64,000 nucleotides of DNA. Origin: Blastobasis lacticolella. Lineage: Eukaryota > Arthropoda > Insecta > Lepidoptera > Blastobasidae. Location of the stretch: contig LR990059.1 of NCBI GenBank assembly GCA_905147135.1, forward strand, positions 12,237,001-12,301,000, written 5' to 3'. The stretch's first letter is position 1. The number at the start of each line of letters is the position of its first letter. The notes beneath the pieces were generated by a model. That model was not told the DNA's origin and made no database searches. It was given only the letters and a program-made list of their open reading frames with translations. Shown piece by piece: positions 1 to 10,534 of this stretch. The position numbers were made by a program, and so were the translations under genes.

Positions 1-840
1 CAACCAAATTGACTTGGAGAAAAACAAATACCTACCACATTCCGGTCCATTTTTCACTGCAGCGCCGGCTGGCATCCCGCAGTTTTTCCTTAGCCAACAT
101 CGAGTTTCGGAATCAAAGTTTATCAGTTAGTTCCGTGATTGCCGGGTGCGGATTGGCTTTATTTTTCTCGGTCGCCGCCGGGACCGCATTAATCTCTACC
201 TAACTCAAACCAGGGGAAATCGAAAAGTTAGCTGCGCCGTAGACGCGTAGCAGATTTGCTACGCGCGTAGATGTTCTACGAATAGTGGCGGTACACGTGG
301 TATGCCCAATTTCAAGAGACGTAACTGAGATTAATTAACTAGAAGTACAACTCAACGTAACTTTTAATCGACACTAGATACGTTACCACTAACCTAATCC
401 AATTGTTTATTTTTAAATATGTCTTATGTAATAATACATTATATTTTTGTTTCATACTTTAAAGGTAGATAAATACCTGTATAGAACAGCAGTTCAGTCC
501 CATGGACTTTTGTCATTTACATATTCAGATATACTATAAGACTTTTTTGGCCGATTTTGTTTTTATAGTGACATTAGATTTATTCAATCCTAAGAACCTT
601 GTTATAAAAGCGTACACCCATAAATGATTTGTGAACTTTGGTTAGACGACAAGCACTATCAACAAGCTTTTTTTTCTTTCTAGTATTAATATTATGAACA
701 TCACTATTCTTCTTACACGGGTGTATATTTTATGAACATAGATTAAGTTTTCATATATGTATTGTTATTTATTTATCTCTTAGAGCGGTTCTAGGTCTTC
801 ACCGAAAAGCCCTTTTCTACAGTACAAATAAATACATTGT
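1..840. other. AT-rich stretch without recognised gene
   Basis: No coding exon or element could be recognised. A 9-bp perfect inverted repeat with a 4-base loop lies at 244-265 (arms CGCGTAGCA / TGCTACGCG). It sits in a short run of CGTAG-rich motifs that may be the edge of an old foldback element. The open frame at 9-203 has no recognisable domain and is treated as chance. Confidence 0.5.
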
Positions 841-883
841 GCCAGTCGGCAGCGTGTCGTACATGGTTACACAATCGGTCGCT

Positions 884-958
884 TCGATTGAACTAATGTA
901 CAAAACTTAGAAAAAGTTATAAGTACATGGCGGCACTGAGGTTCGAACCCGGTACAAC
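884..958 (-). mobile_element. SINE family 1, degenerate head fragment
   Basis: On the minus strand this matches the tRNA-like head of the family seen intact at 22322-22677 and 63430-63750. The B-box-like segment (GGTTCGAACCC in this strand) is kept, followed by a decayed run corresponding to the ATGTACATAACTCAG block. The rest of the element is lost. Confidence 0.6.
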
Positions 959-1321
959 TACGTGGAGTTTCACATTGTTCTTCAAAATATTATATATAAC
1001 CTCTACTGGCAACAGCCAACATCCGCCATTTCAATGCGAAAAGTGTGTCATTGTATCGAACCTTACTTTCAACCAGATAAACATTTCGCAACATTTTCAA
1101 GTAGACATTGTTAAGCGTATAACTGAAAATGCTTAAAGCCCAGCCATTGCCCATTACTGCTAAGCATAAATACCAAACACATACTCGATGCCAACAAAGT
1201 GAAATTCCAAATACAATCTAAATTGTAACATTGTCCTACGTAGAAACCATACTAAGCGTTGGACAGTCAGTAGTAACAGTTGGTACACATTTTAAAACCA
1301 TATCATTATATAATTTACTTC

Positions 1322-1585
1322 GACGACGTTCGTGGTTCAGTTGGTTAACACAGTCGGTCTGCCACGCAGAGGTCCTGGGTTCGATTCCCGGCCTAGCAGA
1401 AATTGAAATGATGAATTTTAATTTCTGTTTCGGGCCTGGGTGTTATATGTATAATAAGTACGAATTAAAAAAAATTATAAGTAGTTTATCAGTTATCTAG
1501 CACCATAACACAAGCTTTACTTACTTTGGGGTTAGATGGCGCTGTGTGAATATTTCCAAGCATATTTTTATTTATTTTGCCAAAG
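1322..1585 (+). mobile_element. SINE family 2, near full length
   Basis: The tRNA-like head has an A-box-like TGGTTCAGTTGG and a B-box GGTTCGATTCC. A body with AAATTGAAATGATGAATTTT follows, then the conserved 3' part CAAGCTTTACTTACTTTGGG and TTAGATGGCGCTGTGTGAAT. It ends in a T-rich ATTT run. Related copies lie at 9605-9860, 51745-51958 and 55050-55590. Transcription by RNA polymerase III is inferred from the boxes. Confidence 0.8.
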
Positions 1586-1592
1586 TGGACTA

Positions 1593-1690
1593 AGAAAAGC
1601 AGGAAGACGGACCCCGGGCCCCCGCATGTTGCACGGGAGCGCAATCGGGATTTAACACCAAGATGATGATGTTGATAATGATTTATTTAT
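1593..1690 (+). mobile_element. LINE-A 3' end fragment
   Basis: Matches the last ~90 bases of the LINE-A family (fuller copies at 35139-35536 and 38510-38727). GCGGACC-like CCCGGGCCC is followed by GGGAGCGCAATCGGGATTTA, CACCAAGATG and GAT triplets. It is immediately followed by a TTTA-rich run and CAGTACATTGGCGGACTT, which look like the edge of another retroelement. Confidence 0.65.
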
Positions 1691-1744
1691 TTATTTATAC
1701 TTCATGCACAAACAGTACATTGGCGGACTTGATAATGATTATAG

Positions 1745-3120
1745 ATTTATTTATTTTATACATACATCCTGTACAATGTCCATGTAGCGAAGCTTGAGTA
1801 GGCATTACTAATTCAAATCGGATCGTTAAACACAAAGGAATGGAGTACCGCAGTGTTAATATTTGAGGAGCCGCCTCTTCGGCCCTTATTTCAGTGCCAT
1901 TAGCGAGTGCTCGGGAACTATCCAGGCTACTTACTAGTTTGAGCCCGGATTTGTTTCCGATTCCGGGTCAATGGGTCTGCTAAATGTTGGGTCCAAACAG
2001 ATTACGTATACGTGTCGATATATCTTATTGATAAAGTGAATTATAATGTTGGAATAAAAATAATAGGTACAGACGCTTTAAAGTACAATACAATGTAACT
2101 CAAATAGAAAATTACAATCAGACATCTTCAAGTCATATCATCACTTTTGTTCGTCATGCAGGTGGTATCGTCAGGGGTTGTTCTGATATGGTAGTGCGAC
2201 GGGCGGTTCTGAAGTCTCCTATTAGTCGGGCGATGGCGTACGCGCATGGTCTCGACAGCTCCTCCTTAGTATGTGCTCAGAATCTGTCATCCTGACAATC
2301 TCACTTATATCGCTATGCTGCAATAACGGACCCTTAATACATGTTATGTTTGGTAGAAGGGCCGTTCACTCTAAAGCTGCCTGTATCATTCGTAAAATAG
2401 CGGTCAACGTATAAAACAACGTCATATGTAATTTGAGCCATTAGCGCGAGAGAGCAACAAGTACCGCCACCTACTAATTACGCCCATAAACGTATTCAGC
2501 TTACCAGTCCGCTGCCACGATAATTTGAGGACATTACTGTGCTTCCCCAGTCCACGGGGCACATACAATATTCAAGCGCAGTTCGATGGGACACACGTAT
2601 TTATACGTTAAACACTTTAGCAGGAAAATGTGCTGCTTGCAGTACGTCCTCAACGGAGCTATTTTGGCCTTTAGAACTTCACTTTGTGATGCGATCACCT
2701 TCATTTGACCCTGGTCTTTGATTAAGAAATGATTTTGCTTTACGGCTTAGGATTCGTTCATTCATGATCGTGTTATAGCCAGCAGACTGTAAATTTAGAG
2801 AAGTTTAGCTTGGCTAATTTGTTGAAACACAATTTGGATAATTTTCACGCTTTAAACTGAAGGAACTGTTTACGTTGTGTTGACTTTTAGTTCTTCAGGA
2901 GGTTAAGTTTTGTGAAAAGATATTTTGAGCAGTAAAAAGACCCGTACAGGGTGCTTGTTGAACATAATAACAATATACAACGAGTGAGCAATAACTAAAT
3001 TGTAATTTTTAGTTTATTGTGACGACGATCATAAAATACAATTATTAATGTTTAAAATGAACCTTATTCTATCAAAAATAAACCTTAATCCTAACTATAG
3101 ATAAAAAATTTGACCCAGGT
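1745..3120. other. Unassigned intergenic or intronic DNA
   Basis: No exon, domain or family repeated elsewhere in the window was recognised. The 60-residue open frame at 2539-2721 has no motif and no neighbouring splice pattern that would support it. Confidence 0.5.
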
Positions 3121-3260
3121 TTTCCGAATTTAGAAAGGGCCCTAGAAGGCTGGCCGCGTTACCTACCTACCTCGCTGAATAGCGAGGCTTAAGCGCTGAC
3201 CCAAGAAGAGGCCAGCCTTCTGGTGATTCGTAACTTCAACCAGGTGCTGAGATAATTATA
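3121..3260 (+). mobile_element. LINE 3' region with conserved hairpin (copy 1)
   Basis: Carries a 12-bp perfect inverted repeat AGAAGGCTGGCC (3144-3155) / GGCCAGCCTTCT (3210-3221). Inside is a smaller hairpin, CCTCGCT-GAAT-AGCGAGG (3170-3187). The same outer hairpin recurs at 49082-49156, where a LINE-like 3' end follows. It is therefore read as a fragment of a LINE 3' untranslated region. Confidence 0.55.
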
Positions 3261-3395
3261 ATTGTATTTGAATCACTTGTTTACTTTTGTACTTTCATTT
3301 ATTTTTCTCTACTTAATTCAGACCTATCCATACCATCAGACCTATCATGACCATACCATCAGACCTTAAGAAGTAATAGACGCAAAATATGCACG

Positions 3396-3636
3396 GTGCG
3401 GAGCGTCGGTGGCCGAGCGGTTAGAGTATACGTCTCGTATACTCTAACCGCTCGGCCTCGTATACTCTATACTTACACATTCAGGCGACTGGATGCGTAA
3501 CCATCGTCATGGAGGTCATATGGCAGTCGCTCCATTGTAATTACCTGACCTGCCAAATCCTGGATCATGGTCACGGTGGACCCTGGGCCCTCGTACGCGA
3601 AAGCACAACCGGGATATTAACGCCAAGATGATTGCG
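3396..3636 (+). mobile_element. SINE family 1, rearranged copy with internal palindrome
   Basis: Flanked by a perfect 18-bp target-site duplication (AGACGCAAAATATGCACG at 3378-3395 and 3637-3654). The head starts normally (GTCGGTGGCCGAGCGG). It then runs into a perfect 22-bp-arm palindrome with a 3-base loop (3411-3432 / 3436-3457). The B-box and central body are missing. The 3' part from CATTCAGGCGACTGGATG to CGCCAAGATGAT is normal. The duplication shows this was one insertion event. Confidence 0.85.
3411..3457. repeat. Perfect 22-bp palindrome with TCT loop
   Basis: The left arm copies the SINE A-box region. The right arm is its exact reverse complement. A further partial copy of the right arm (TCGTATACTCTA) follows at 3458-3469. 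Confidence 0.95.
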
Positions 3637-3654
3637 AGACGCAAAATATGCACG

Positions 3655-4255
3655 ACAAACAAAGTGAGCAACACAAAATGTGTGCAATACGCAAAAGGTG
3701 CTCATCACGCAAATTAAGCACAACGTTCCCAGTAGTTTTACTAAATAGTCTGACCAGTTGTACTCCTGGGAATTTCTTTCCCAATAGTTATCTGTCTTCA
3801 ATAACAAACAGCTATATCTCCCCATTCTTAAAAACAACAAGGCACTCACCACTCTCCAGGGAAAACCTCTCCAGAGCCCATTCCACAACCTTTTTGCGCG
3901 TGGCCCGTAAAACAATCCATACAATTTAAAGCAACATTTCATACTGGAAAACATGTCGGCATTGTTTCCTGAGCAGGATTGATATATCGGCTGTTTGGGG
4001 CCCAGAAGGCGGAATGTCAATTTGGTAGACGAGGATTGCGCTGGAATCGAATGCACTGGGCGGTAAGTCCGGTATCAGTTGCGATATTGCCCCGCCCTCG
4101 CTTGCCCCGTGTAGTTCTACAGGCTTTGCGAGACATCTTATTACATTGGTGGTCAAAGAGTTTGCTTTGCAACAGGAATGATACTAGTGTGACGTGTTGT
4201 GTAGTAAAATGAATGTTGGGTGTTGTATTGTTTTGATAGCGCCTTTTTTAACCAC
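3655..4255. other. Unassigned segment with overlapping open frames
   Basis: Open frames exist on both strands (3571-4056 minus, 3648-3929 plus, 3926-4156 minus). None shows a recognisable domain, and the longest runs into the neighbouring SINE tail. A decayed transposon coding region is possible but not demonstrable. Confidence 0.4.
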
Positions 4256-4269
4256 CGACGAAGAAAGAG

Positions 4270-4425
4270 ATGTGTAAGTTTGATGTGTGTCTGTCTGTGG
4301 CATCGTAGCTCACGGACGAATGGACTGATTTCGATGCGGTTTTCTTTATTAGAAAGGCAGTTTAATGGAGATGGTTAATTAAAAGCGGTTCAGAGCTGGT
4401 CGGGCGTTTTCCGACGTTTTCGGTC
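4270..4425 (+). repeat. Decayed interspersed repeat (GTCTGTCTGTGG type)
   Basis: Contains GTCTGTCTGTGGCATCGTAG, then ACGAATGGACTGATTTCGAT and a GCGGTTTTCTTT run. This wording is typical of insect interspersed repeats. No second good copy was found in the window, so the class is left open. Confidence 0.35.
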
Positions 4426-5490
4426 AGTTAGGTTATTTAAAACAAAATAAAACTGATTCCATTACAAAGCGACCAATGAATTAAAAATAAACTATCTAAT
4501 GACTGCGTAGACCAGAAACTGGACAGCGCAGCAGCGTTTTTTGTTGCTTTTTTTCCAGTGCGATCTGCAACTCCTCTGCCAATGTGGACGAGGCTCAACT
4601 CCAGCTGTGGATTGTTATGGACAGCTGAATTGATGCAAATACCAATAACCTGTAACATACATTTTTTCTCTCTTTAAACATTGCCGTAGCTGGTAAGTTT
4701 AATTAAATCACTCACAACAAAAGCTATGCCCATTCTGAAATAACTTACCTGTCTAATGCTCCAACTTAAAGGTTTCAAAGCAAATGGAATTGCATTTTCG
4801 ATTCGGTTTCCCGAATATCCGCCTCAACTAACAACAACCAGACAATAAGAGGATCGCCCCGAGCCATCGCAACAAGTACGGCAGTTCGATCCTCATCTCA
4901 GAACGTATTGTGGCCCAATTGTTATTTGTTCAGTATTTATATCGAATTGCTTCCGTGTCAGCAAAGCGGCTTTTTGATATTTTTGAAAGTTCGGTCGTTC
5001 GACCATTGTATTCGAATGTTTTGCTTTGTATTTATATCATTGTCAATCTGCTTTTAATTGCCGACAAGCGCATGGTAGCACGGATTACATTTTATACTTA
5101 CTCATAAGCCTCTAGTTGTATAAGTGTATATCTTTTTAGTTTTTTCCTGCACCGCGTACCTATCTAAGGCTTAGATTATCCCGGTTGACGGGTAGATAAG
5201 TTGATGCAGCTTTGTTGAAGACGTTGTAGCTTTGAGTTCGCTACTGTACTTTTTGTGCTTAAAGTTTTAATTAATTAATTAATAAGTCTATGCTATTGAT
5301 GATGTAAAGTATCCACATCATTAACTGACAAGCTATACTCCTCAGCCTTCACCGGGTTTTCTAACGTATTTCTTGCCATCTAAAATATGAGAAATCCTGT
5401 GTTATATTGGACTTTGTGGTTTATTGGTAGAGCAGTTCCCAAGAAATTTATTTGGTTACCATTTCTTATACATCATAGTCGCTTGCGTAA
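4426..5490. other. No recognised feature
   Basis: AT-rich sequence with only short chance open frames (4437-4658 minus, 4910-5107 plus). Nothing in it repeats elsewhere in the window as far as could be seen. Confidence 0.5.
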
Positions 5491-5494
5491 TCCC

Positions 5495-5655
5495 TATTTT
5501 TTAATATTTAAAATGCGAAAGTAACTCGTCTGTCTGTTACGCTTTCACAGCTACACAACAGCATCGAGTATCAAGCTTAGCACCTGAGGTTGGACATAGG
5601 CTACCTTGTGTAGTCCACGCGGACGAACCCGCTTGCAGAAAGCTAGTTATAATAT
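5495..5655 (+). mobile_element. MITE-like repeat family M, copy 1
   Basis: Shares GTCTGTCTGTTACGCT and the 20-mer CACCTGAGGTTGGACATAGG with the copy at 61020-61165. A rearranged minus-strand relative lies at 8935-9058. It ends CACGCGGACGAACCC..AGAAAGCTAGTT. No coding capacity. Confidence 0.55.
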
Positions 5656-6251
5656 ACGTAAACACACACTACACTTTACTGCACAGTTTACACTGCACTT
5701 TACCTATCCAGAGTCCCATCTCAACAGAGGCCCTCATCTTGCAATTGAATCCCCGAGAACTTAAACCCCATTCCTAATAAAACAAATCCTATCTTGCGAG
5801 CGATCGGCATCGCATTCACGGGCGATCAAATATGCCACTAACATTTGTAACACAAAGGGTGCACCTTTCTTTGAAATATTACGGCGCACCTTGTAAGGCC
5901 GGGAATAAAGGTCCAATTACAAGAGGTCGCGTGGGAAATCGCCGGGCGCGATACGCTGCGATTTTAACAATTCAGCCCCGCGACTGCGCCCGATGTTGAG
6001 TAACGAAGACAATTGTCTTCGGACAGGGACCGTGTAAGGAGCGGTAATGGTATACTACTTTAGGGCGTACTCGTAAGATGCTCCCGCGCCGATATTTGCA
6101 ATTATCGCAAACAGTTTACATTTTTTTTGTAACCTTTTAATAAGTAAAGTAAACTTTTGGTACATTGCGTACGGCTAAAGAATGGAACACGTTGTCTTCG
6201 AGTGTGTTCCCTGATTATTATAATCTGGCCCACAAGTCCGCTAATTTACGA

Positions 6252-6446
6252 AAAACTTGATTGAATTGTAATTGTATCGCAACTCAATGGCAGATTGACA
6301 CGTTTTTGGTATTCTGCTACTGTCAATAATGGCTCGATTGAATTGTAATCGGATTTCAATCGCAGCTCAAACGCGTTTTTTGTATTCTGCTACAATTAAA
6401 CCTGCCGTTTAGCTGCAATGCGATTCAATTACAATCCGATCGAGCC
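6252..6446. repeat. Direct plus inverted repeat cluster, MITE-like
   Basis: A block of about 70 bp (TTGATTGAATTGTAAT...TATTCTGCTAC) occurs twice in direct order, at about 6257-6321 and 6335-6391. The arm GGCTCGATTGAATTGTAATC at 6331-6350 is imperfectly complementary to 6412-6446, which ends CCGATCGAGCC. This is consistent with a small foldback DNA element. Confidence 0.5.
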
Positions 6447-6494
6447 AAGTAAATTAGCAGACTCGAGGCCCAAGACGCCTTCAAGGCTAGAGAG

Positions 6495-6580
6495 AATAGG
6501 GATCTTCCATCTTCGAACGTATCGTCACTTACCACCAGGTGAGATGGCGGTCAAATGCCTGTATAGTCTAATAAAAAAAA
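6495..6580 (+). mobile_element. LINE-B 3' end with A-rich tail
   Basis: Contains TCGTCACTTACCACCAGGTG, AGATGGCGGTCAAATGCCTG and then an A-run. The reverse-complement copy is at 41640-41765 and a further relative at 46180-46290. This is a typical 5'-truncated non-LTR 3' end. Confidence 0.55.
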
Positions 6581-6599
6581 TAGATTCAAACTGTTTCTT

Positions 6600-6850
6600 T
6601 ATCTTATTACTCGTACCTATCCAGACCGTTGTCCGAAATCGAAGAACCAGATACTATTCTACATATTTTATTACATTGCAACTTTTGTCTTCCAAGTGTT
6701 CAGAAATGTTTGTAAAAGTTTCTAATGCTACCACACCGAATGTCTCTAACCTGTTACAAACGTTTCTCAACACAACTGTGGGAACAGTAGAAAGCAAGGG
6801 TCCGCTTTCGAACTGATTGGGACTTGTCGCTGGTTCGGCAGAAGAGACTC
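6600..6850 (+). pseudogene. LINE ORF2 C-terminal remnant
   Basis: In one plus frame the region near 6640-6690 reads EEPDTILHILLHC. This resembles the cysteine/histidine knuckle near the C terminus of many non-LTR ORF2 proteins. Stops and frame changes follow. It ends at a short AATG tandem (about 6853-6873). Confidence 0.4.
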
Positions 6851-6970
6851 AAATGAATGAATGAATGAATGAAAAATTCTTTATTGCTTATACATAGAAT
6901 AAAACAAAAACATAGGAAAAAAATAAACAAATAAAAGCAACCGGCGGCCTTATCGCTTAAAGCGATCAAA
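6851..6970 (-). mobile_element. LINE-D 3' end
   Basis: On the minus strand it reads GCGATAAGGCCGCCGGTTGC, then an A/T-rich stretch ending AAAGAATTTTTCATTC and the AATG tandem. The same GATAAG..CCGCCTTTG wording occurs at 11480-11610 and 51195-51280. Confidence 0.5.
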
Positions 6971-7014
6971 TGTAGACTTTACATCATCATATTGACCATA
7001 GAATGTCCACGGCT

Positions 7015-7290
7015 GGTCATAGGCCACCCCCGGAATATTAGTATGCTGACTACTATCTGCTGCTGGCTGCTTTGTTCCGGCGATTCCGTGGGCGACCTAG
7101 AATTTCCGGTGCCGCCAAAACGACTTAAAAAAAATAGAAAGCATCTAAAGTGACGTGAAGTGTAGATATTAAGTTTAAAGTTTTATTGTATGTATTAGTT
7201 CACAAGCTATAATAATTTGTATATGTGTATTTATAAATATGAGGCTCAGTTGCCTGAAATAAATGCATAAATAAATATAATACTAGGGAA
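7015..7290. mobile_element. LINE-like 3' end
   Basis: Ends TTGCCTGAAATAAATGCATA, resembling the terminal TGCCTGAAATAAAGATAT of the large LINE at 25075-29242. The upstream part (CATAGGCCACCCCCGGAAT) has an interspersed-repeat look but no second copy here. Confidence 0.4.
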
Positions 7291-7599
7291 GAAGTAACAG
7301 CGCAAGGTCCTAAGTGCGACGTCGCAGTCTCGGTCATCCTCAATTACCAACTAACATGAGTTTCATAAAGTGAATGAAACGTTACGCATCAAGAAACTGT
7401 ATGAAGGCACAGCACCGCAACTTGAATGGCTTCAAAGACGGTTGTGGCTTCAAGGAACTCGGAACTTCGATAGCTGTAGCGTTAGGAATTCCCAGAATTG
7501 CGATTATGGATTTTAGCTTGTAACTGGACACTCAACCAGTTTCAGTCGATAATTTTGGCCTGCTACAATAAATAATTATGCTATACCTGATATATATGC

Positions 7600-7745
7600 T
7601 ATTCATCTTAGCCCTCACAGTGCAACGCACCTGCGGTTCTGCATTTTTGTTACCTGCAACCTAAATGTATTAATTTGTAGATGATATCAGCGACAGTTAC
7701 CGCTTACCGCGGTGGGCTGTCTGCTCGCTTATTACTGAGTAGCAT
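7600..7745 (+). repeat. Interspersed repeat family G, copy 1
   Basis: CTCACAGTGCAACGCACCTG, CGGTT and GCGACAGTTACCGCTTACCG are shared with 16380-16475 (plus) and, on the minus strand, with 35630-35785. Probably a retroelement 3' region; no coding sequence visible. Confidence 0.55.
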
Positions 7746-8149
7746 CCAAAAAAATTCAGGTCGCCAGCTTGTTTGCCACCTTAGTGGCAACACAACCCCA
7801 ACCGATTTTTAATTTCCATATAGATTTAAAATCCCGTGCAACTTTGAAATTTTAACGAAAATTATACAAACTACAAGCATAGTTTTTGGATCACATCTAT
7901 AAAATTTCATTGGCATTGATAGCTTAGTATTGAAAATATGATCAAACTACGTTTTTACGCAAATACTAGCCCTTAATTTCATCAGTTTAATTTCTGGTCA
8001 GCCGAAAATCGAGCAGGTTGAGTTTGGATTGCAGTAAACCAATTAAAGGTTCACATTCATAACAATAGTTTTGTCAATAAACTGCAAAACTGCAACGAAT
8101 TAAGATATGCATGTGTAGTGTGTACGTTACAACATACAACCTGCTGCTG

Positions 8150-8265
8150 CCTGCTGGAAGAAATTTCTTTTTAGAAATAAGCAGCGCCTGTTGTGTCTTT
8201 TGTTCTGTTATATTTCTTTGTATATATATATTGTGTACAACAAACAGTTAAATAAATGAATAAAA
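8150..8265 (+). mobile_element. LINE-F 3' end
   Basis: TTTTAGAAATAAGCAGCGCC followed by TGTTGTG, a T-rich run and TAAATAAATGAATAAAAAAT. The reverse-complement copy is at 30185-30275. Confidence 0.5.
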
Positions 8266-8510
8266 AATACAAAGTAAACGCTACAAATACTGTAGATATA
8301 GTAACAGTTAAATAGTAATAATTAGAAAAAGAAACAGAAACAATAATTTGGAAACCTGATACTCAATTGACGCTTGGCCTAAGTATACTCATATGGAAAA
8401 TATCCAAGTCTAATTCTTAGGTGACCTATGTAGGAGTAAGCATAGTTAATGTCTGCAGACATGAACTACTGCATCTGCTCCTCAGTAAGATTCATTGTGT
8501 ATAATATGTA

Positions 8511-8859
8511 AATACATAATCGTCTTGGCGTTAATGTCCCGGTTGTGCTCTCGCGCATAAGGGCCCGGGGTCCGCCTTCACCATAATCGAGGATTTTGGC
8601 AGATCAGATAATTACAGTGAAGCGGATGACCCTGCTACCAGGGAAACCTGACCAGATTGGATCATGGTTACACATTAAGTTGCCTGAATGTGCAAGTTTC
8701 ATCACGGTGTTTTCCCTTACCGTACGAGCATCGGTTAGCATTGAACTAATGTACATGACTCAGAAAAGAGTCATTGGTATAAGGCCGCAGTGGGATTGGA
8801 ACCCGGTACCTCTCGCTAACGAGTCGGATACCTTAACCACTTGGCCACTGATGCTCTTT
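8511..8859 (-). mobile_element. SINE family 1, full-length copy
   Basis: The minus strand reads head to tail: TGGCCAAGTGGTTAAGG (A-box region), GGTACCGGGTTCC (B-box), body with GGTTTCCCTGGTAGCAGGGT, and tail CACAACCGGGACATTAACGC. Flanks share a near-identical ATTGTGTATAAT(AT)GTA (8494-8510 and 8860-8874), read as the target-site duplication. The 94-residue open frame across it is a by-product. Confidence 0.85.
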
Positions 8860-8934
8860 ATTGTGTATAATGTAGTGTAAATTCCGCTGTAGTGTACCTA
8901 TCTTGCGAGCTTGCTAGTGAAGGGTCTAAGAAGC

Positions 8935-9058
8935 CTACGTTCAACCTAAGGTGCTTAACTATTTCTATACAGAATTTCATCAAGATCGGTGCAGTTGTTT
9001 AGCCGTGAACAGAGTTACTTTTTACAATATTAGTAGAGATTTAGAGATGCAATGTCGT
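8935..9058 (-). mobile_element. MITE-like repeat family M, copy 2
   Basis: Minus-strand relative of 61020-61165. It matches the block AAGCACCTnAGGTTGAACGT and the CACCGATCTTGATG-like segment. It is diverged from the other two copies. Confidence 0.45.
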
Positions 9059-9489
9059 GAGATAATTTAAGCCCTTGCTCCGGCCCTGTGGCTAAGAATG
9101 CCGGGGAGGCGCGCCAGAACGAATTGGGGCCGAATTCAAATCGTTGTTTGAATTGTCGAGTGTTTTAGATTGAGTTGAGCCGACGAGGAATTTCCATCTC
9201 GCAATTTTAATCTAGATCTCCGCAAATTATTGGGAACGACCGTAAATAGTTTCGCTAGAAACAATTTCATGGTCACCACACCCCGTATCTGGAAAGGTTA
9301 CGGTCTCGCTCCGGTCTTAATTCCGAAATATCTTCGTTGGAAATTAGACTGAAATTTAGAAATGTCTCTATTGCCTTTCTTCGTTTTTTATAACAACCGT
9401 AATGGAAAGAAAACAGCTCAAACTCGGTTTTTTTTATATACCTACTAATTGGTTCGGCGCGACTTTATGTTATTCTACTTAGGCGCAGA

Positions 9490-9590
9490 GGGGTAGGGTA
9501 GGCCCGTAACGCACCCTACCTCTACCCCTACCCTACTCCTATCCAAACCTACCCTACCCTTACTCTACCCTACCCTGCTATTTTTTTTAT
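9490..9590. repeat. Degenerate CCTAC-rich simple repeat
   Basis: A run of CTACCC/CCTAC motifs with a short complementary GGGTAGGGTAGG at its left edge (about 9490-9501). The wording resembles the minisatellite at 42764-42906, but the period is irregular. Confidence 0.7.
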
Positions 9591-9604
9591 AAACCACCCA
9601 CATT

Positions 9605-9860
9605 TTGACGATCTGAGTGGTTCAGTGGTCAACATGCCACGGTGGTGGTCTGCCACGCAAGAGGTACCGGGTCCGATTCCCGGCCGGGCAGAAATTGAAA
9701 TGATGAATTTTAATTTCTGTTATGGGTCTGGGTGTTCTATGAATAATAAGTAAGTATTTAAAAAAATAAAGTATATAAGTAGTTTATCACAAGCTTTGCT
9801 TACTTTGGGGCTAGATGGCTCTGTGTGAATTGGTCCACGATTATTTATTTATTATTTATT
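9605..9860 (+). mobile_element. SINE family 2, near full length
   Basis: Head with GAGTGGTTCAGTGG and CCGGGTCCGATTCCCGGC. The body AAATTGAAATGATGAATTTT, the block CAAGCTTTGCTTACTTTGGG and GCTAGATGGCTCTGTGTGAA follow, then an ATTT tail. Confidence 0.8.
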
Positions 9861-10204
9861 ACCCTAGGACATAGTAAACAAAACAAAAAAAATATTGACA
9901 TCATTCAAGCCGTTCTCGAGTTTTAGCGACGAACAGCAAATGATTATTTTTGTTTAGATAGGTTACCTATATAGATACCTACATTAGCTTACATTACATT
10001 ACATACAGCTTATTAGGATTTCATGACAAAACAAATTGCGCACTCAAAACGTCTAGATAAGAGATAAATGGTTACCCATACCGGTAATGTTGCTGCACTA
10101 AATGCCTCCAATCACGGTTTGCGCATAGCAATGAGCTAAGCGATTTCTCTATATTTAGAAAGACTAGAATAGTTATTGAGAAGGTTTGTTTATTGTGTAG
10201 TGAT

Positions 10205-10443
10205 TGTAGATAACCAAGGTTAAGCAACGCTGGTATAGTCCGGGAACTGGATGGGTGACCGTTTCATACTTTGAGGCTAGTCGAACTTCAGTACCGCAAC
10301 GATCTCGCCAAGTCTCGCCACAGTTTAATTCTAGTCGACCTTCCAGTACCGTTCTCGCCACTCGTAAGGTGTGCCTTCTAATACCATTGGCGACGCGAGG
10401 ATGGCCAAGGGCTTCCGCTGGTGACCCTGAGACTGGTTGAACA
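10205..10443 (+). mobile_element. 5S-rRNA-derived SINE
   Basis: The head reads AAGGTTAAGCAACGCTGG and CTGGATGGGTGACCG (10248-10261). This is the 3' half of a 5S rRNA gene, including its internal control region. The body has TTCAGTACCGCAACGATCTC and the tail GACCCTGAGACTGGTTGAA. The body and tail recur at 42108-42222. A true 5S gene is excluded because the 5' half and correct 3' end are missing. Confidence 0.75.
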
Positions 10444-10534
10444 GTTTTGAAAGCCGATAGCCGCCGTGACGCTGGAGAAAGATCAAGCGACGAGCATAAG
10501 ATGAAAGTCCAAATACCTCAACAAATCAAATCAA

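Noticed and set aside
3571..4056. 161-residue minus-strand open frame as a gene
   Set aside because: It runs into the SINE tail, has no domain, and overlaps equally long frames on the other strand.
9490..9590. Telomeric repeat or telomere-derived tract
   Set aside because: Insect telomere repeat is TTAGG (CCTAA). These are irregular CCTAC/CTACCC motifs.
10205..10443. Functional 5S rRNA gene
   Set aside because: Only the 3' half of 5S is present and it is fused to a body and tail repeated elsewhere without the 5S part.
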